From Tricholomella constricta (lineage: Eukaryota > Basidiomycota > Agaricomycetes > Agaricales > Lyophyllaceae), in assembly GCA_013368375.1 (NCBI GenBank), contig JAACJP010000049.1, positions 186,001 through 250,000 of the forward strand: a stretch of 64,000 nt of DNA. Reading direction: 5' to 3'. The position numbers and the translations under genes are program-made. Shown piece after piece: positions 36,020 through 46,305 of the stretch (position 1 is the first letter of the stretch; each line of letters opens with the position of its first letter). The notes under the pieces are model-generated. The model was given only the letters and a program-made list of their open reading frames with translations, was not told where the DNA came from and made no database searches.

Positions 36020-36385
36020 TGTGCTCCGAGTCCGAAGCCCCGAGCCCGAAGCCCCTTGTGGCCAAAAAGTTGTCTTGCAGGTTCAGCTACAACCGTCGTT
36101 TTAATATAGTCAACTTGTCTTACAATCCTTTTATCATTTCCCTACATACTAGTTGATGAGGTGTATATTTTGTATACCGGAATTACTTATCTAACATAGT
36201 CAGTTTTAATAAATTCCAAATTCCGAGTGTTGCCTGTGCCCAAAGCCCGAAGCCCCAATCACATGCTGGAAGCCCAAAGCCCGAAGCCCCGATACCCGTG
36301 CTCAAAGCCCGAAGCCCCGCAGCCTCGAGCCCATGCCCGAAGCCCCCAGCTTTTGCCTCAAGCCTGTGCCCTGAGCCCATGCTTT
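36020..36385 (+). repeat. Minisatellite-like tract of (A)GCCCGAAGCCCC
   Basis: AGCCCGAAGCCCC and close variants recur about eight times (36034-36060, 36242-36340, 36350-36370), mixed with AAAGCCC and CCCATGC. Split in two blocks by an A/T-rich stretch at 36.1-36.2 kb. Confidence 0.7.
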
Positions 36386-36419
36386 GTAAATGCGATCCCG
36401 GTCCGTTTGCTTGCGAGCA

Positions 36420-36890
36420 TGGGTGCATCCTCACTGAGGGTACCATGCACATTGTTCTATTTATTGTTCTCTGCACATTTGGGAACATGTCCAAATTGCA
36501 GGCATGGGCGCACCCTCACTGAGGGTGCCATGCACACATGTCCAAAGGAAATACAAATTGCGGGCATGGGCACACCCTCACTGAGGGTGCTGTGCACGTC
36601 TTTTGATCTACTGTTCTCCGCATGTTTGGGAAGATGTCCAAATTACAGGCATGGGCACACCCTCACTGAGGGTGCCGTGTACACATGTCAAAATAAAATG
36701 CAAATTGCAGGCATGGGCGCACCCTCACTGAGGATGCCATGCATGTCGTTCCATCTACCATTCTCACACATTTGTGAACATGTCTGATTTGCGGGCATGG
36801 GCACACCCTCACTGAGGGTGCCATGTACACATGTCCAAATAAAATGCAAATTGCAGGCATGGGCACACCCTCACTGAGGGTGCCATACAT
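36420..36890. repeat. Array of seven palindromic repeats with a 147-bp higher-order period
   Basis: The core CCTCACTGAGG occurs at 36429, 36514, 36576, 36661, 36723, 36807 and 36869. Spacings are 85, 62, 85, 62, 84 and 62 bp, so two alternating spacers form a 146-147-bp dimeric unit. The full palindrome GCACCCTCACTGAGGGTGC (or CACACCCTCA.. variants) sits in GGCATGGG..CC(A/G)TGYACACATGTCCAAAT. The first copy and the fifth carry a mismatch in one arm. A related solo copy is at 37121-37139. Confidence 0.9.
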
Positions 36891-36945
36891 GCATGCCGAA
36901 ATCAAAAATCTGATGGCTATAAATTACGTATGACTAGTGGCGCAT

Positions 36946-37100
36946 TTTCGTGAGATGTTGTTTGAGTGGTACGTTCTAGCAACACATTTGAGTGAGCCTT
37001 GGCCATACGCAACAACAACTTTCACTGCAACCGATGTAGCCAATGAGCGACAGGTCAAGGAGGTGTGTACTTCTTTTGTTGTGATCCCGACGGACGGTTG
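36946..37100 (+). repeat. Direct repeat, copy 1 (partner 37618-37830)
   Basis: Shares with the partner GAGATGT(T/C)GTTTGAGTG, ACGTTCTA, CATACGCAACAA, ACTTTCACTGCAA, GTAGCC(A/G)ATGAGCGACAGGT and GTGTACTT.TTTTGTTGTGAT. Noncoding. Confidence 0.65.
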
Positions 37101-37120
37101 GATTTCTCGCGGGAATGGGT

Positions 37121-37139
37121 GCACCCTCACTGAGGGTGC
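37121..37139. repeat. Solo copy of the 19-bp palindrome
   Basis: Perfect GCACCCTCACTGAGGGTGC, 256 bp after the last array unit, with the same GTGCATACATG downstream flank. Confidence 0.85.
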
Positions 37140-37617
37140 CGTGCATACATGTTTAAACAAATGCAAATCAAAGCAAAAATGCCAGCGAGGCAATGTGAAA
37201 TCTGACGTGCGGTCTGTTTGCTCGATAGCAAGCCAGTATTCTGAGCGAGTATAATAGATCGAACTAGCTACGTACGACTAGCGGCAGTATAATAGATCGG
37301 ACTAGCTACGTACGGAAGTTTGCTTGCAGCGAGATGCAAGTCAAATCAAACACACTGCACATGATTGTTCCTGACAATGCAAATCTAACGCCAGCAAGGC
37401 AACATAGAAGCTGATGCGCAACACGGGCAATTTGCGTGAACACTAGTATTCTCAGCAAGTACAATAAATTACGTACCACTAGCGGGACAGTTTTATGATG
37501 TTCCTGACGACGCAAATCCAACGCTAGCGAGGCAATGTAGAATCTGACGGGCGGTCTGCTTTGCATAAAAGCTAGTATTCTCAGCAAGGACAATAAATTA
37601 TGTATGACTAGTGGCAT

Positions 37618-37830
37618 GTTTTGACGAGATGTCGTTTGAGTGATACGTTCTAACGAGAGCGAGGGAGGGTGTAGGGATATCTTTGGGCATACGCAACAAT
37701 GACTTTCACTGCAATTGACGTAGCCGATGAGCGACAGGTCAATACGTTCTAGCAACACAATAACCGATGAGTGACGGGTGAAAGCCATTGAAGTCGAGCT
37801 CTGTGGTGTGTACTTGTTTTGTTGTGATCC
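37618..37830 (+). repeat. Direct repeat, copy 2
   Basis: Partner of 36946-37100, with an insertion between the ACGACAGGTCAA block and the GTGTACTTGTTTTGTTGTGA block. A shorter related tract (AGTATAATAGATCGxACTAG) is doubled at 37245-37315. Confidence 0.6.
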
Positions 37831-38054
37831 TGACAGTAAGTTTGCTTGCGTGAACGTGGTTGTGCATGCGTGTGCTGATCGCAACGGTTAGCATTCCTTT
37901 GAAGCTCAAGAGAAAAAATGTACGGCTACATATGCTGTTGGGGATTGTTGATGCTTGGTTGTCACTGATAGACCTTTCGAACCGTCTGGCTGATGCTTTC
38001 AGGAACATGAGCTGCGACTGAACGTGGTGCGTGGGAGGCGACTGGCATACGTGA

Positions 38055-38102
38055 CGGATGGCGTACCTGGCGAGTGGCGTACCCGGCGACCGGTTAGAGG
38101 TT
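38055..38102 (+). repeat. Short dispersed repeat, also at 25525-25580
   Basis: GGCGAGTGGCGTACCCGGCG..CCGGTTAGAGGTT here matches GGCGTACCCGGCAACCGGTT plus AGAGGTTT at 25553-25590. In one place it ends the 152-bp tandem array, here it precedes the GGGTGCA minisatellite. Confidence 0.65.
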
Positions 38103-38150
38103 ATCTAGAGGCTGCTAGGGTTCAACTAGGGTGTGAAGATATTTTTACTA

Positions 38151-38402
38151 GGGTGCAGGGTGCAGGGTGCAGGGTGCAGGGTGCAGGGGGCAGGGGGCAG
38201 GGGGCAGGGTGCAGGGTGCAGGGTGCAGGGTGCAGGGGGCAGGGGGCAGGGTGCTGCAAGGGGCAGGGTGCTGCAGGGGACAGGGGGCAGGGTGCTGCAG
38301 GGGACAGGGGACAGGGTGCTGCAGGGTGCAGGGTGCAGGGTGCAGGGTGCAGGGTGCAGGGGACAGCGGAGGACAGGGTGCAGGGAACAGGAGACGGGGT
38401 GC
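38151..38402 (+). repeat. GGGTGCA / GGGGGCA minisatellite
   Basis: About 35 near-perfect 7-bp units (GGGTGCA, GGGGGCA, GGGGACA) over 250 bp, interrupted by GTGCTGCA. Strongly strand-asymmetric (G on +). Reading frames through it give only CRVQGAG- or HPAPCTL-type repeats and are not genes. Confidence 0.95.
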
Positions 38403-38619
38403 AGGATTGTACACAGTATGTGAGCGCGTGGTGTAAATGTCTCATATCATTTATTCAAAATGATCATGCCTTGCGCCACGCATACGCCACACGCGAAACT
38501 CCTTAACGACGTTGACTCACCACTCTACATTATCAAAACTGCTTTACTTGTAGAAGATGATCCAACCGCGTGAACTCGAGGCACAGTGAATGAGCGAGAA
38601 CTCATCTGAGAAGAGGAGC

Positions 38620-39370
38620 AACAGACAGGGCTGAACTCGTCTCAGACGAGGGAAAGCAAACAGTCATTCCAAGACGGGCCTGAACTCATCTCAGACAAGA
38701 GACAGCAAACGCGTCTCAGACGAGAGACAGCATTCTCAACGAGGTGAACATGTCATGGACTACTCCCCAAGTGGACACCGCTGGAAACGAGAAATGAAAC
38801 ATCCGAGTTAGAGAATGAAACACCCAAGACATATACACCCACCCGGGACTCAGTGGACATCGTCGGAGACGAGGAAGGAGGGATCGGCGCACCTGCCAGG
38901 GACTACTCCCCGGCAGTGGACGTCGTCGGAGACGAGGAAGGAGGGACACATGATGTGCACACCTGCCAGGTACTACTCTCCGGCAGTGGACGCCGTCAGG
39001 GACGAGGAAGGAGGGACCGAACAACAAACGGGCAAGCCACAACTCGTCGCAGACGAGGAACACCAGACGGGCGACAACTCTTCTCAGACGAGGAGCAGCA
39101 GACAGGCGACAACTCGTCTCAGACGAGGAACAGCAGACGGGCAGGAACTTGTCGCAGACGAGGAGCAGCAGTTCAGCAAAATGTTCATGCCAGGGACTAC
39201 TCCCCGGCATCCCACATCGTCGCAGAAGAGATAGGCAAGACCAACGATACATACACCTGCCAGGAACTACTTCCCGGTAAGAGACATTGTTGAAGTAAAG
39301 ATACAAGCCGGCGATACGTAATGGCTATGCCAGAGACTACTCCCCGGCAGACTAGATCGCGCCGTCACGT
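38620..39370 (+). repeat. Array of short hairpin repeats, block 1
   Basis: Two elements alternate: CTCGTCTCAGACGAG and variants (7-bp stem) and CAGGGACTACTCCCCGGCAG followed by (A/G)T(C)GTCGGAGACGAGGAAGGAGG. The block opens CGTCTCAGACGAGAGACAGC then TCTCAACGAGGTGAACATGT, the same start as block 2 at 42672. No intact gene; the translation is repetitive. Confidence 0.85.
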
Positions 39371-40019
39371 TAGAGGTGCCGTGGTAGTGATGATCGTGAA
39401 GGATAAGGTGCACAAGTTCAACAGTACTACTACCATCGAACCTATACACCTGCTGCAGGTGGGTGGAGCTGATGGTGTTGGAGGAGCATGTACTTACAAA
39501 TTTGCGCCCATGGTGTCACGCGACACACGTGGCATACTCGTCTTTTCGTGCTTGAACTTCGTTTGCGCCCATGATTGATACTTTATATTCACCTACATAT
39601 ACAAACACAAGCTCTACTAGTGTAAAGGTGGGATACGATTCCGGATGTCCCTTGAGCCGTTAGTAAGGGTTTGTCCCATCGAAGACTGGTAATCCCTTCA
39701 TTCGACTCATCAGCAAAATGACATGCACTTATTTGATGACTTAGATGGCTTAGGAAAGACTAAAAGACAGATAAGCTGGTAAAGACGCGAAGTTGGCCTG
39801 TCTTTTCAAATCCTAGTCGGGTTCCTTGGCAAAGACAAATTCTACTTAGTTCATGTCTTTTCAAAGGCCACACGGCTTTGTCAAGTCAAAACATACTTTC
39901 AATAGTATAAGTCATTTTACAAAAGCCCCAGGGCTTGGTGTCGTACCAGTTTCAGAGGTTTTAGGGTACGTCCAAAGTCCACTATGCTGTCCGCAAAAGG
40001 GGCTTAGCAGAAACCGTGG
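39371..40019. other. Spacer between hairpin block 1 and the GH16 remnant
   Basis: No supported gene. The final part (39.95-40.02 kb) may hold degraded upstream exons of the GH16 remnant. Confidence 0.4.
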
Positions 40020-40956
40020 ATCAAGGAGCATGATCCGTATTCTCGGATTGCTTACTTCCTCACCTATGCTATGATGTTTCTGGGCATCGTAGGTGGAGCC
40101 CTCCAGTGCTGGACTGGATGGAGGGTCGTTCCCCTCATCAAGGGCAACTTTGCCTGGTCATGGACGAAAACTTTGAGTCCGAAGAGGGTGCGTTTAGTGC
40201 GAATGGTAAGGGAGGTTGATATGAGCGGATTTGGGTGAGCACATTTTCACGTCTGACTGAAGCGAGCATAAAGTTAACGGTTGATACAGTAACGGCGAAT
40301 TCGAGATGACCACGGCCTCAAAGAACAATTCATTCGTCAAAGACGGCCGGCCGTCTTTACATCGCATCCACCCTCACTTCAGATAACCTCAGCGCCGCTG
40401 CCATCGAGGATGGATACGTGTACAACATCACTGGTTGCACCTACAACATTACGCGCGGGCTTTCCTACACCGATCCTTTAGCTGTTTCGGCGACAAACAT
40501 CAGCAACATCGCCTCAGACGATGACTTCGATCTCGAAGGATACGTCCAGGCCTGCTCTGCCATCAGCAATACCACCGTCGGGACAGATAATCAACCCCGT
40601 TCAAAGCGCGCGAATCAGCACGAAAAGAAGCGCTAGTACCAAGTTCGGGAAGGTCGAGGTCCGGGCTAAGATTCCTAAGGGGTGCGTGCTCGCGAGATTT
40701 CTTCCTTTCTATAGGGTCGCTAATCTTTTTTCCAGTGATTGGGTGAGCTGCGCCAATACTGGACCGCGTGTGCATGTGGCGAACGCTAACTTTTTTATGT
40801 AGCAGTGGCCAGCTATCTGGATGCTCCCTGTTGATAACAAGTATGGACCGTGGCCCCTAAGTGGTACGTTCATATCATCCTCTTTGTCCTGTGACGTTAC
40901 GTTGCACCCTTTTACATATTGTGTCTCCTACAGGTGAAATCGACATCATGGAAGCA
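40020..40956 (+). pseudogene. GH16 (KRE6/SKN1-like, beta-glucan-active) gene, decayed N-terminal half
   Basis: Basidiomycete GH16 proteins of this kind are membrane-anchored and act on cell-wall beta-glucan. Order seen: DPYSRIAYFLTYAMMFLGIV with GGALQCWTGWR (transmembrane anchor), LVMDENFESEEGAFSANG, REVDMSGFG, a GTGAGC...ACAG intron, NGEFEMTTASKNNSFVKDGR, YVYNITGCTYNITRGLSYTD, INPVQSARISTKRSA, KFGKVEVRAKIPKG, WPAIWMLPVDNKYGPWPLSG and the catalytic EIDIMEA. Lesions: lost base near 40153, lost bases before REVDMSG (about 40205), 4-bp GGCC duplication near 40350, extra G near 40587. Homology ends after EIDIMEA; the second half is missing. Lies between the two hairpin blocks. Confidence 0.8.
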
Positions 40957-42199
40957 GTGCGTATTCACCCGCCCTCCTCTCCCTTTTTATTTCTTATATC
41001 ATGGACAGACACTAGTGAGGCCGTTGGGGACCCGTTCCGTCCCCAATCGGCCTCGCGACCTGGAGGCCTGGCGACTTGCGCCTGGCCTTCCACTCCCAAA
41101 CTCACAAGTGCCTATCTATAGAATATAATATTACGAACTAATGGCGAATGGAAAACGACATAAGATAATGCAACCGTCGACGTGGTCTTAGATAAGTGAG
41201 TATTCAAAAGGTGTGTACTAAATAGGCACTCTATGCTCCAGGAGGTATTCAGAATATACTTACGTCAAGGAATTCACTGTTGTCTTAACTTGAATCGACT
41301 ATTAATACTGTTTATTCTGTCCTTATAATGCGACTGTCGACGCGTTCTCGGTTCAATTGCAACTTCGACCTTTCCGACCACAATCAATTTCAATCGTCAA
41401 GAAATCAAGCAAACCGACCAAAGTAAGTATTGTACACCTTGTTTAAATTTGTTGAGGCTAATCTAACTGCAGTCTACATTGGAAATGCCCCGCGGACGCC
41501 GTTACACAGAGGTCGACCCCCCCTTCGAAGAAGCGCCCACCTACGATGAAATGAAGGAGTGGCCGGTAAGTGCAATCGATTCGTTGGCTGCGTCTGGCCA
41601 ACGCTGGGGGGGCAGGACTTTCAGATCGTTGGTGTACATTGGTCAAGGCGTTGGATTCGGGGGCGGTTCCGTGAAGTCGTTGAGAACAGGGTAGGTTTGC
41701 CTTTGCTTCGTTTTGTTTTGCGACACTCATGGCCGCGCAGAGAGGAGTAATCGGTGTCAAGGTGGTCTTGGGCGACGGCTATCTGGGGAGAACAGTTGTG
41801 GTGGACCGACAGGACATTTACCTTCGAGGTTAAGTAGATATTTGGGAGACATTCGCAGCAAAGGCACCATACTAAATACAATGGACAACGTTCATTGAAT
41901 TTCACTGACATTGTAGAGTATGATAGCAATTAGTGTAACCCATGTAAAGTAACATAGAAGGAATATAATATGCACGTTGGCCTGGCCGCCGCTCACGATT
42001 GGTGAGCCCCCACCAGGCAATCCTACGTGGGCGCCACCTGTGCGAAAGAGAGGAGGCAAGAACCCCCGGTGACTGCTGGCCTAGGCGCCGAAGACGCGCA
42101 TGCGCCACAAAACCCAGCAGATTTTCTTTATATAATAGCTTTATATAACATAGAGTACAGGATGTTGACTTCGACAGCAATGATTCCCGACGATAACAG
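40957..42199. other. Intergenic, no firmly supported gene
   Basis: 41484-41563 (+) opens with ATG (PRGRRYTEVDPPFEEAPTYD, EMKEWP) before a GTAAGT donor, which could be the first exon of a small gene, but no second exon could be chosen. Otherwise no motif. Confidence 0.3.
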
Positions 42200-43215
42200 A
42201 ACGACCGTAGATACATACACCTGCCCGGGGCTCAGCGCTCAGTGACGAGGAATGAAAGACCCAGGTTGAATATACCTGCTTGGGTCTCGGTGGATAGACG
42301 ACCATGAATTACCCGAGATAGATACACCTGCCCGGGACTCAGTGCGGAGAAATGAAGACCCAAGGTACGTATACGTACACCTGTCGGGACTTATTGGCGA
42401 GGATTCAGTGATGAAGAATAAAAGGCCCACGATATATCCACCTTCAATAAATTACCCGAGATGGATACACCTGTCTGGGGCACAGTGACAAGGAATTGGC
42501 CGACTCAGTGACGAGGAATAGATTACCCGAGATGCATACATCCCGGGACTCAGTGGCAAAGTATAAAAAACCAAGGTACATCCATCAGTGACGAGGAATA
42601 AATTACCCGAGATGGATATACCTGTCCGGGACTCAGTGACGAAGAATCGAAAAACCCAGGATACATGGAGAGACAGCAAAGTCGTCTCAGACGAGAGACA
42701 GCAAACGGGCGTTCTCAACGAGGTGAACATGTCAGGGACTACTCCCCAGTGGACATCGTCATAGACGAGGAATGAAAGACCCGGACACTTACCCGGGACT
42801 CAGTGGACATCGTCGGAGACAAGGGGTGAAAGACCCGGACACATACCCGGGACTCAGTGGACATCGTCAGAGACGGGGAAGGAGGGCCCGTCGATGTGTA
42901 CAGATGCCAGGGACTACTCCCCGGCAGTGGACGTCGTCGTAGACGAAAAATGAAAGACCCGGACACTTACCCGGGACTCAGTGGACATCGTCGGAGACAA
43001 GGGGTGAAAGACCCGGACACATACCCGGGACTCAGTGGACATCGTCAGAGACGGGGAAGGAGGGCCCGCCAATGTGTACAGATGCCAGGGACTACTCCCC
43101 GGCAGTGGACGTCGTCGTAGACGAGGAATGAAAGACCCGGACACATACCCGGGACTCAGTGGACATCGTCGGAGACAAGGAATGAAAGACCCGGACACAT
43201 ACCCGATGTCCACGG
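42200..43215 (+). repeat. Array of short hairpin repeats, block 2
   Basis: Same elements as block 1 plus ACCCGGGACTCAGTGGACAT, roughly every 60 bp. Later units form a 178-bp higher-order repeat (the landmark GTGTACAGATGCCAGGGACT is at 42896 and 43074). The block runs directly into the truncated transposase gene. Confidence 0.85.
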
Positions 43216-43228
43216 AGTCCCGGGTAAC

Positions 43229-43683
43229 ATCTCATCAAGAAATCCAATTTCTTCGGGAGAATACTGAGCCATGCGCAAGATGAATGCTGCTCGGCGAGGC
43301 TCGTTACGTTCGAGTGCAATGCGCTTGAGTTTTTTTCGGCTGACATTTGTCCTTTCGAGTTCACGATGAATAGTGGTGTAGTTGACTGAGATAAAACGGT
43401 TGGTCTCAAGAAGGTACAGTAACTCGTCCAAGAAGTAGTCTGGGTTTTGACGAATGAGTTGACAGAGGTAATGCAGGTCGTCTTGAACAAGGTTGCGAAC
43501 ACGTCCACGTAGGCTGCTTTGAGGGGGGACAACGTCCCCTGTATTACGCCAGAGCTTCAATATGCGGTACCAAGTGCGTTCAGAGAAGCCACAGCTGTCA
43601 AGGATATCATTCAGGGAAAGGAGATTGCGCTCATAAAGTCGAACTGCTGCAATTTTAACATCGCGGCTGATTTTACGATACAT
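43229..43683 (-). mobile_element. Tc1/mariner-type transposase, N-terminal fragment
   Basis: From ATG 43683: MYRKISRDVKIAAVRLYERN, LLSLNDILDSCGFSERTWYR, ILKLWRNTGDVVPP (first helix-turn-helix), then GRVRNLVQDDLHYLCQLIRQ, NPDYFLDELLYLLE, TTIHRELERTNVSRKKLKRI (second helix-turn-helix) and YSPEEIGFLDEM, where the family has the first catalytic Asp (GFIDE). The frame then passes into the hairpin repeats and stops at 43156. The catalytic domain is missing and no terminal inverted repeats were found, so it cannot move on its own. Confidence 0.85.
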
Positions 43684-43901
43684 GATGTGGTTTGAAAGAG
43701 CAAAATATGACTAAGTTCTAAATCTTGTAATTGACGAATAATTTCCGAAACTGCCATCATTTATGCAAACGGCTGTAATATAAACGCCATTAAAAACGGT
43801 AGAGAGGTAAACTGATCAATGTCAAGTATCAGGAAGCGGTAAGATTTACTCACCTCATCGAAGAAATGGCGGGCACTACGGCGGGACGGTGGCCGACTGG
43901 A

Positions 43902-44672
43902 TCAGAGGGCATCATACACCAGGCCATCATCGCGCACCACATCAGCCACGCCGTCTTCATCTTCCCACTCCTTAAGCAACTCCACCAAGTGTTCACCCCG
44001 TTCGAATATCTGCTGCCTAGAACGCAAGGTGACAGACGGTCTGTTGGGAACCTGCGTGAGCGTCATGAGACAATCAGCCGGAAGACGGCTGCCATCGTTC
44101 ATGTCTTCATCGAGGGCTCGAACGATCTGCGAACATAGAGCTTCGTCGGCAGCACGGGCCTTAAAGAGGGCGGTTTCGGCAAGCGCTGCTGCATAGCCAT
44201 GCGTCTCGACCCGGTCTTCAGCAGCCGCGCGCTCCATACCGGCCTTACAAAACGCATCGACTAAAGCCTTTACCTCTTAAGCAAAATACATCAGTTTATG
44301 GAAGGATAAAAAGCAGTGCGGCAACTTACTGTACGGTATGTCGGGGACACCTTGCAGCCTTTCCGCAAGTGCGACGCGCGCGGATATGGGAAGGCGAAAG
44401 CTGCAAGTAGCAGCTTCTCCAAGCGCGATACAGCACCTGCACGGAACACCCCAACCTTGGAGCTTGCACGGACCCCTAGACGGGTCGCCGGCACACGAAA
44501 TACAGGAACGTGGGACCTATGCAGGACGGAAGTAAGCAAAGAAAAAAAAGGACGAGTAGAAGGATCAGTGAATGCATCTTACCGCCGCATGCGATGACGA
44601 CATGGTCTTGAGGAGGGACGAGCCCTGAACGGACAGCGGTGAGGCACTTCGAGGAGGTAACAGGTAAGACAT
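43902..44672 (-). CDS. Gene D: Zn2Cys6-like cluster plus coiled-coil protein, 216 aa
   Basis: Three exons (44583-44672, 44330-44516, 43902-44275) with introns of 66 and 54 nt; 651 nt in frame with no stop. After a Ser-rich start, exon 2 carries a cysteine cluster: SCISCAGDPSRGPC, KLQGWGVPCRCC, then IALGEAATCSF. The spacing CX2CX8CX8CX2CX8C resembles a binuclear zinc cluster, though the loops differ from classical GAL4-type domains. Exon 3 is helical and charged (YKVKALVDAFCKAGMERAAA, AALAETALFKARAADEAL), with an acidic coiled-coil-like end (ERGEHLVELLKEWEDEDG). No family name is known to me; I recall similar Cys-cluster/coiled-coil proteins as multicopy orphans in Agaricomycetes. Same strand as genes C and A. 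DNA or protein binding is inference from the cluster only. Confidence 0.6.
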
Positions 44673-45076
44673 GTGGTGAAAGCGTTATCGTTGGGTTAAA
44701 GGCAGAGGATATGAACGAGGACCTTATATATAAAACCCCAAAACAGATCACGAAATGGAGTATGCGGACCCATCTCAGAAGGACGCCAATAATACGACAA
44801 GGAACGCAGCTTCCTTCGAATCTGGTATGTGGAATTCCTGATGCGGAGGCCTCTCACGATTGATCAGATCGCCTTTGAATCCCGCGATCTGGCTTCACCG
44901 CCACCGTGTGACTCGGGCGCCATTTACGTGTTGATTCAGGGAGAAATTCTTGAATCGAAGTGACCATTGACGAGCAGGGCATATAAATGAAGGCCCAAAG
45001 CCGAACGGCAGATAGATTGAGCACAACCTCGGGGACATGACATACGTACAGCAATATTGAAGGTCGATTGACAGGC
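44673..45076. other. Spacer between genes D and C
   Basis: Upstream region of gene D; TTTTATATATAAGG near 44735 (minus strand) could serve as its TATA element. No further exon recognised. Confidence 0.35.
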
Positions 45077-45734
45077 CTAATAAGAACCCTCTTCTTCTGC
45101 CAAGGAAACCGGGGAAGTGATCAAAGAGAACACATATGGCGAGTGAAGAAAGGAAGAGATTAAAAAAACAATGAGGGACAGCATACAAACATAACGGAGC
45201 AGACGCACTCTCGTGGTCGTAGTCAAACGCCTCAGGTGTGTACATGCCGGTGTACGGACCATAGCAGTAGTCTTCGTGTTTACCATAAAGACCGCAATGC
45301 TCGCATCGATACTCGGTCCAAACTTGGGAAGCCGTCACGCGCGGTCGACGGAGCAAAGAAAAATACGTACCATGCCATATATCGTCGTCATCAGCTTCAC
45401 TTATGTCGATGAGAGACGTGTCGAAAAGGCGCATGTGCGCTAACCGAACGGAACATGTCGGTAAAAGAGCAAAAGGCAAAGGAACTGTAACCAGGTGAAC
45501 GAACCTTCCCACTCTTCGCGGATCTCCTCATCAGAACATACAGGCGACTCGTCGGATTGCAACGGCTCCTGCGAGCTTCGGATGTCGGCATCCCACTCAA
45601 CTGATACAAGACCGTCAAGGGGCAAAGGACAAAGGAAGGCACGACCCACTCAAAAACTCGACTGAAGGGAAGTCTTCAGCTTTCTCACCGCCGTGTGCAA
45701 CCGATAAAGCACCGTCTGCCACGGTATCCGGCAT
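45077..45734 (-). CDS. Gene C: small acidic Cys-containing orphan, 127 aa
   Basis: Five exons (45650-45734, 45505-45600, 45371-45439, 45209-45322, 45077-45096), introns 49, 65, 48 and 112 nt, all GT-AG, 384 nt in frame. Start MPDTVADGALSVAHGGEKAE, then an acidic middle (SDESPVCSDEEIREEWE, DTSLIDISEADDDDIWH) and an aromatic/Cys segment YRCEHCGLYGKHEDYC followed by YGPYTGMYTPEAFDYDHE, ending KEEGSY. CX2CX9C could bind one zinc with a further ligand. Every splice keeps the frame although each intron would break or lengthen it, which supports the model. Family not recognised. Divergent from gene B with an 80-bp gap, so the two may share a promoter. Confidence 0.55.
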
Positions 45735-45813
45735 AGTACCTGCAGAAACGCGAAAAACGCGCTCAGCAAACTAAGAATAACAGGTTAGTCGTCGTGTTGC
45801 AGCGAGCAACCGC

Positions 45814-46147
45814 ATGGCCACCAACACAGCCACGACCACCGACGGAGATGAGACGATGCAAGAATCGACATGGTTTCGACAGAGCAGCTACGCTGAGCAC
45901 ACCCCGCGCGCGAGACAGCCCTCGATGGTCGGTACGGGGGATTCGTTCACGTTGAGGCCGGCGGTGTGGACAGAAGAGGAGGTCGCTGATGCAGGTACGC
46001 GTCGTAACCGGGATCGCGTCTCCAGACCGTCTGAGCTGACAATAAAGTGTAGGTCGCCGCCAAGGTGTCAAGTCCGCCGCCCCAAGGCCAAAGCTGTACA
46101 GAGGAGACAGCCGAACTTTACTCAACCCGAGCTGGCCGTCTCCGTAA
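45814..46147 (+). CDS. Gene B: small orphan protein, 91 aa
   Basis: Two exons (45814-45994 and 46053-46147) across a 58-nt GTACGC...GTGTAG intron with a CTGAC branch site. Start MATNTATTTDGDETMQESTW, then FRQSSYAEHTPRARQPSMVG, SFTLRPAVWTEEEVAD, and after the splice a basic end GRRQGVKSAAPRPKLYRGD..LLNPSWPSP. Reading through the intron would also remain open to 46161, so an alternative end is possible. No motif recognised. It lies between divergent gene C and convergent gene A. Confidence 0.4.
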
Positions 46148-46305
46148 AAAGACATGGTTGAGGTGTTAACCCAGATGATGATTTGACATGTACAGCTTAC
46201 TGTTGCACTAGTACTAAGAACGGTTCAAAAGAGCAAAATTTCAATGTCCTTCGTCGCGCGAGCCAAGAACACCCAAAAAATATGTATACTATCACAAGGT
46301 TCTGC

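Noticed and set aside
36420..36890. CRISPR-like array of palindromic repeats
   Set aside because: Eukaryotic intron-bearing DNA; repeat is short, spacers are themselves repeated in two alternating types, and no cas genes are present.
38024..38506. Several 90-160-codon frames with Cys-Arg-Val-Gln-Gly-Ala-Gly or Pro-Ala-Pro-Cys repeats
   Set aside because: All are readings of the GGGTGCA minisatellite (7-bp unit, so a 21-bp cycle stays open in most frames).
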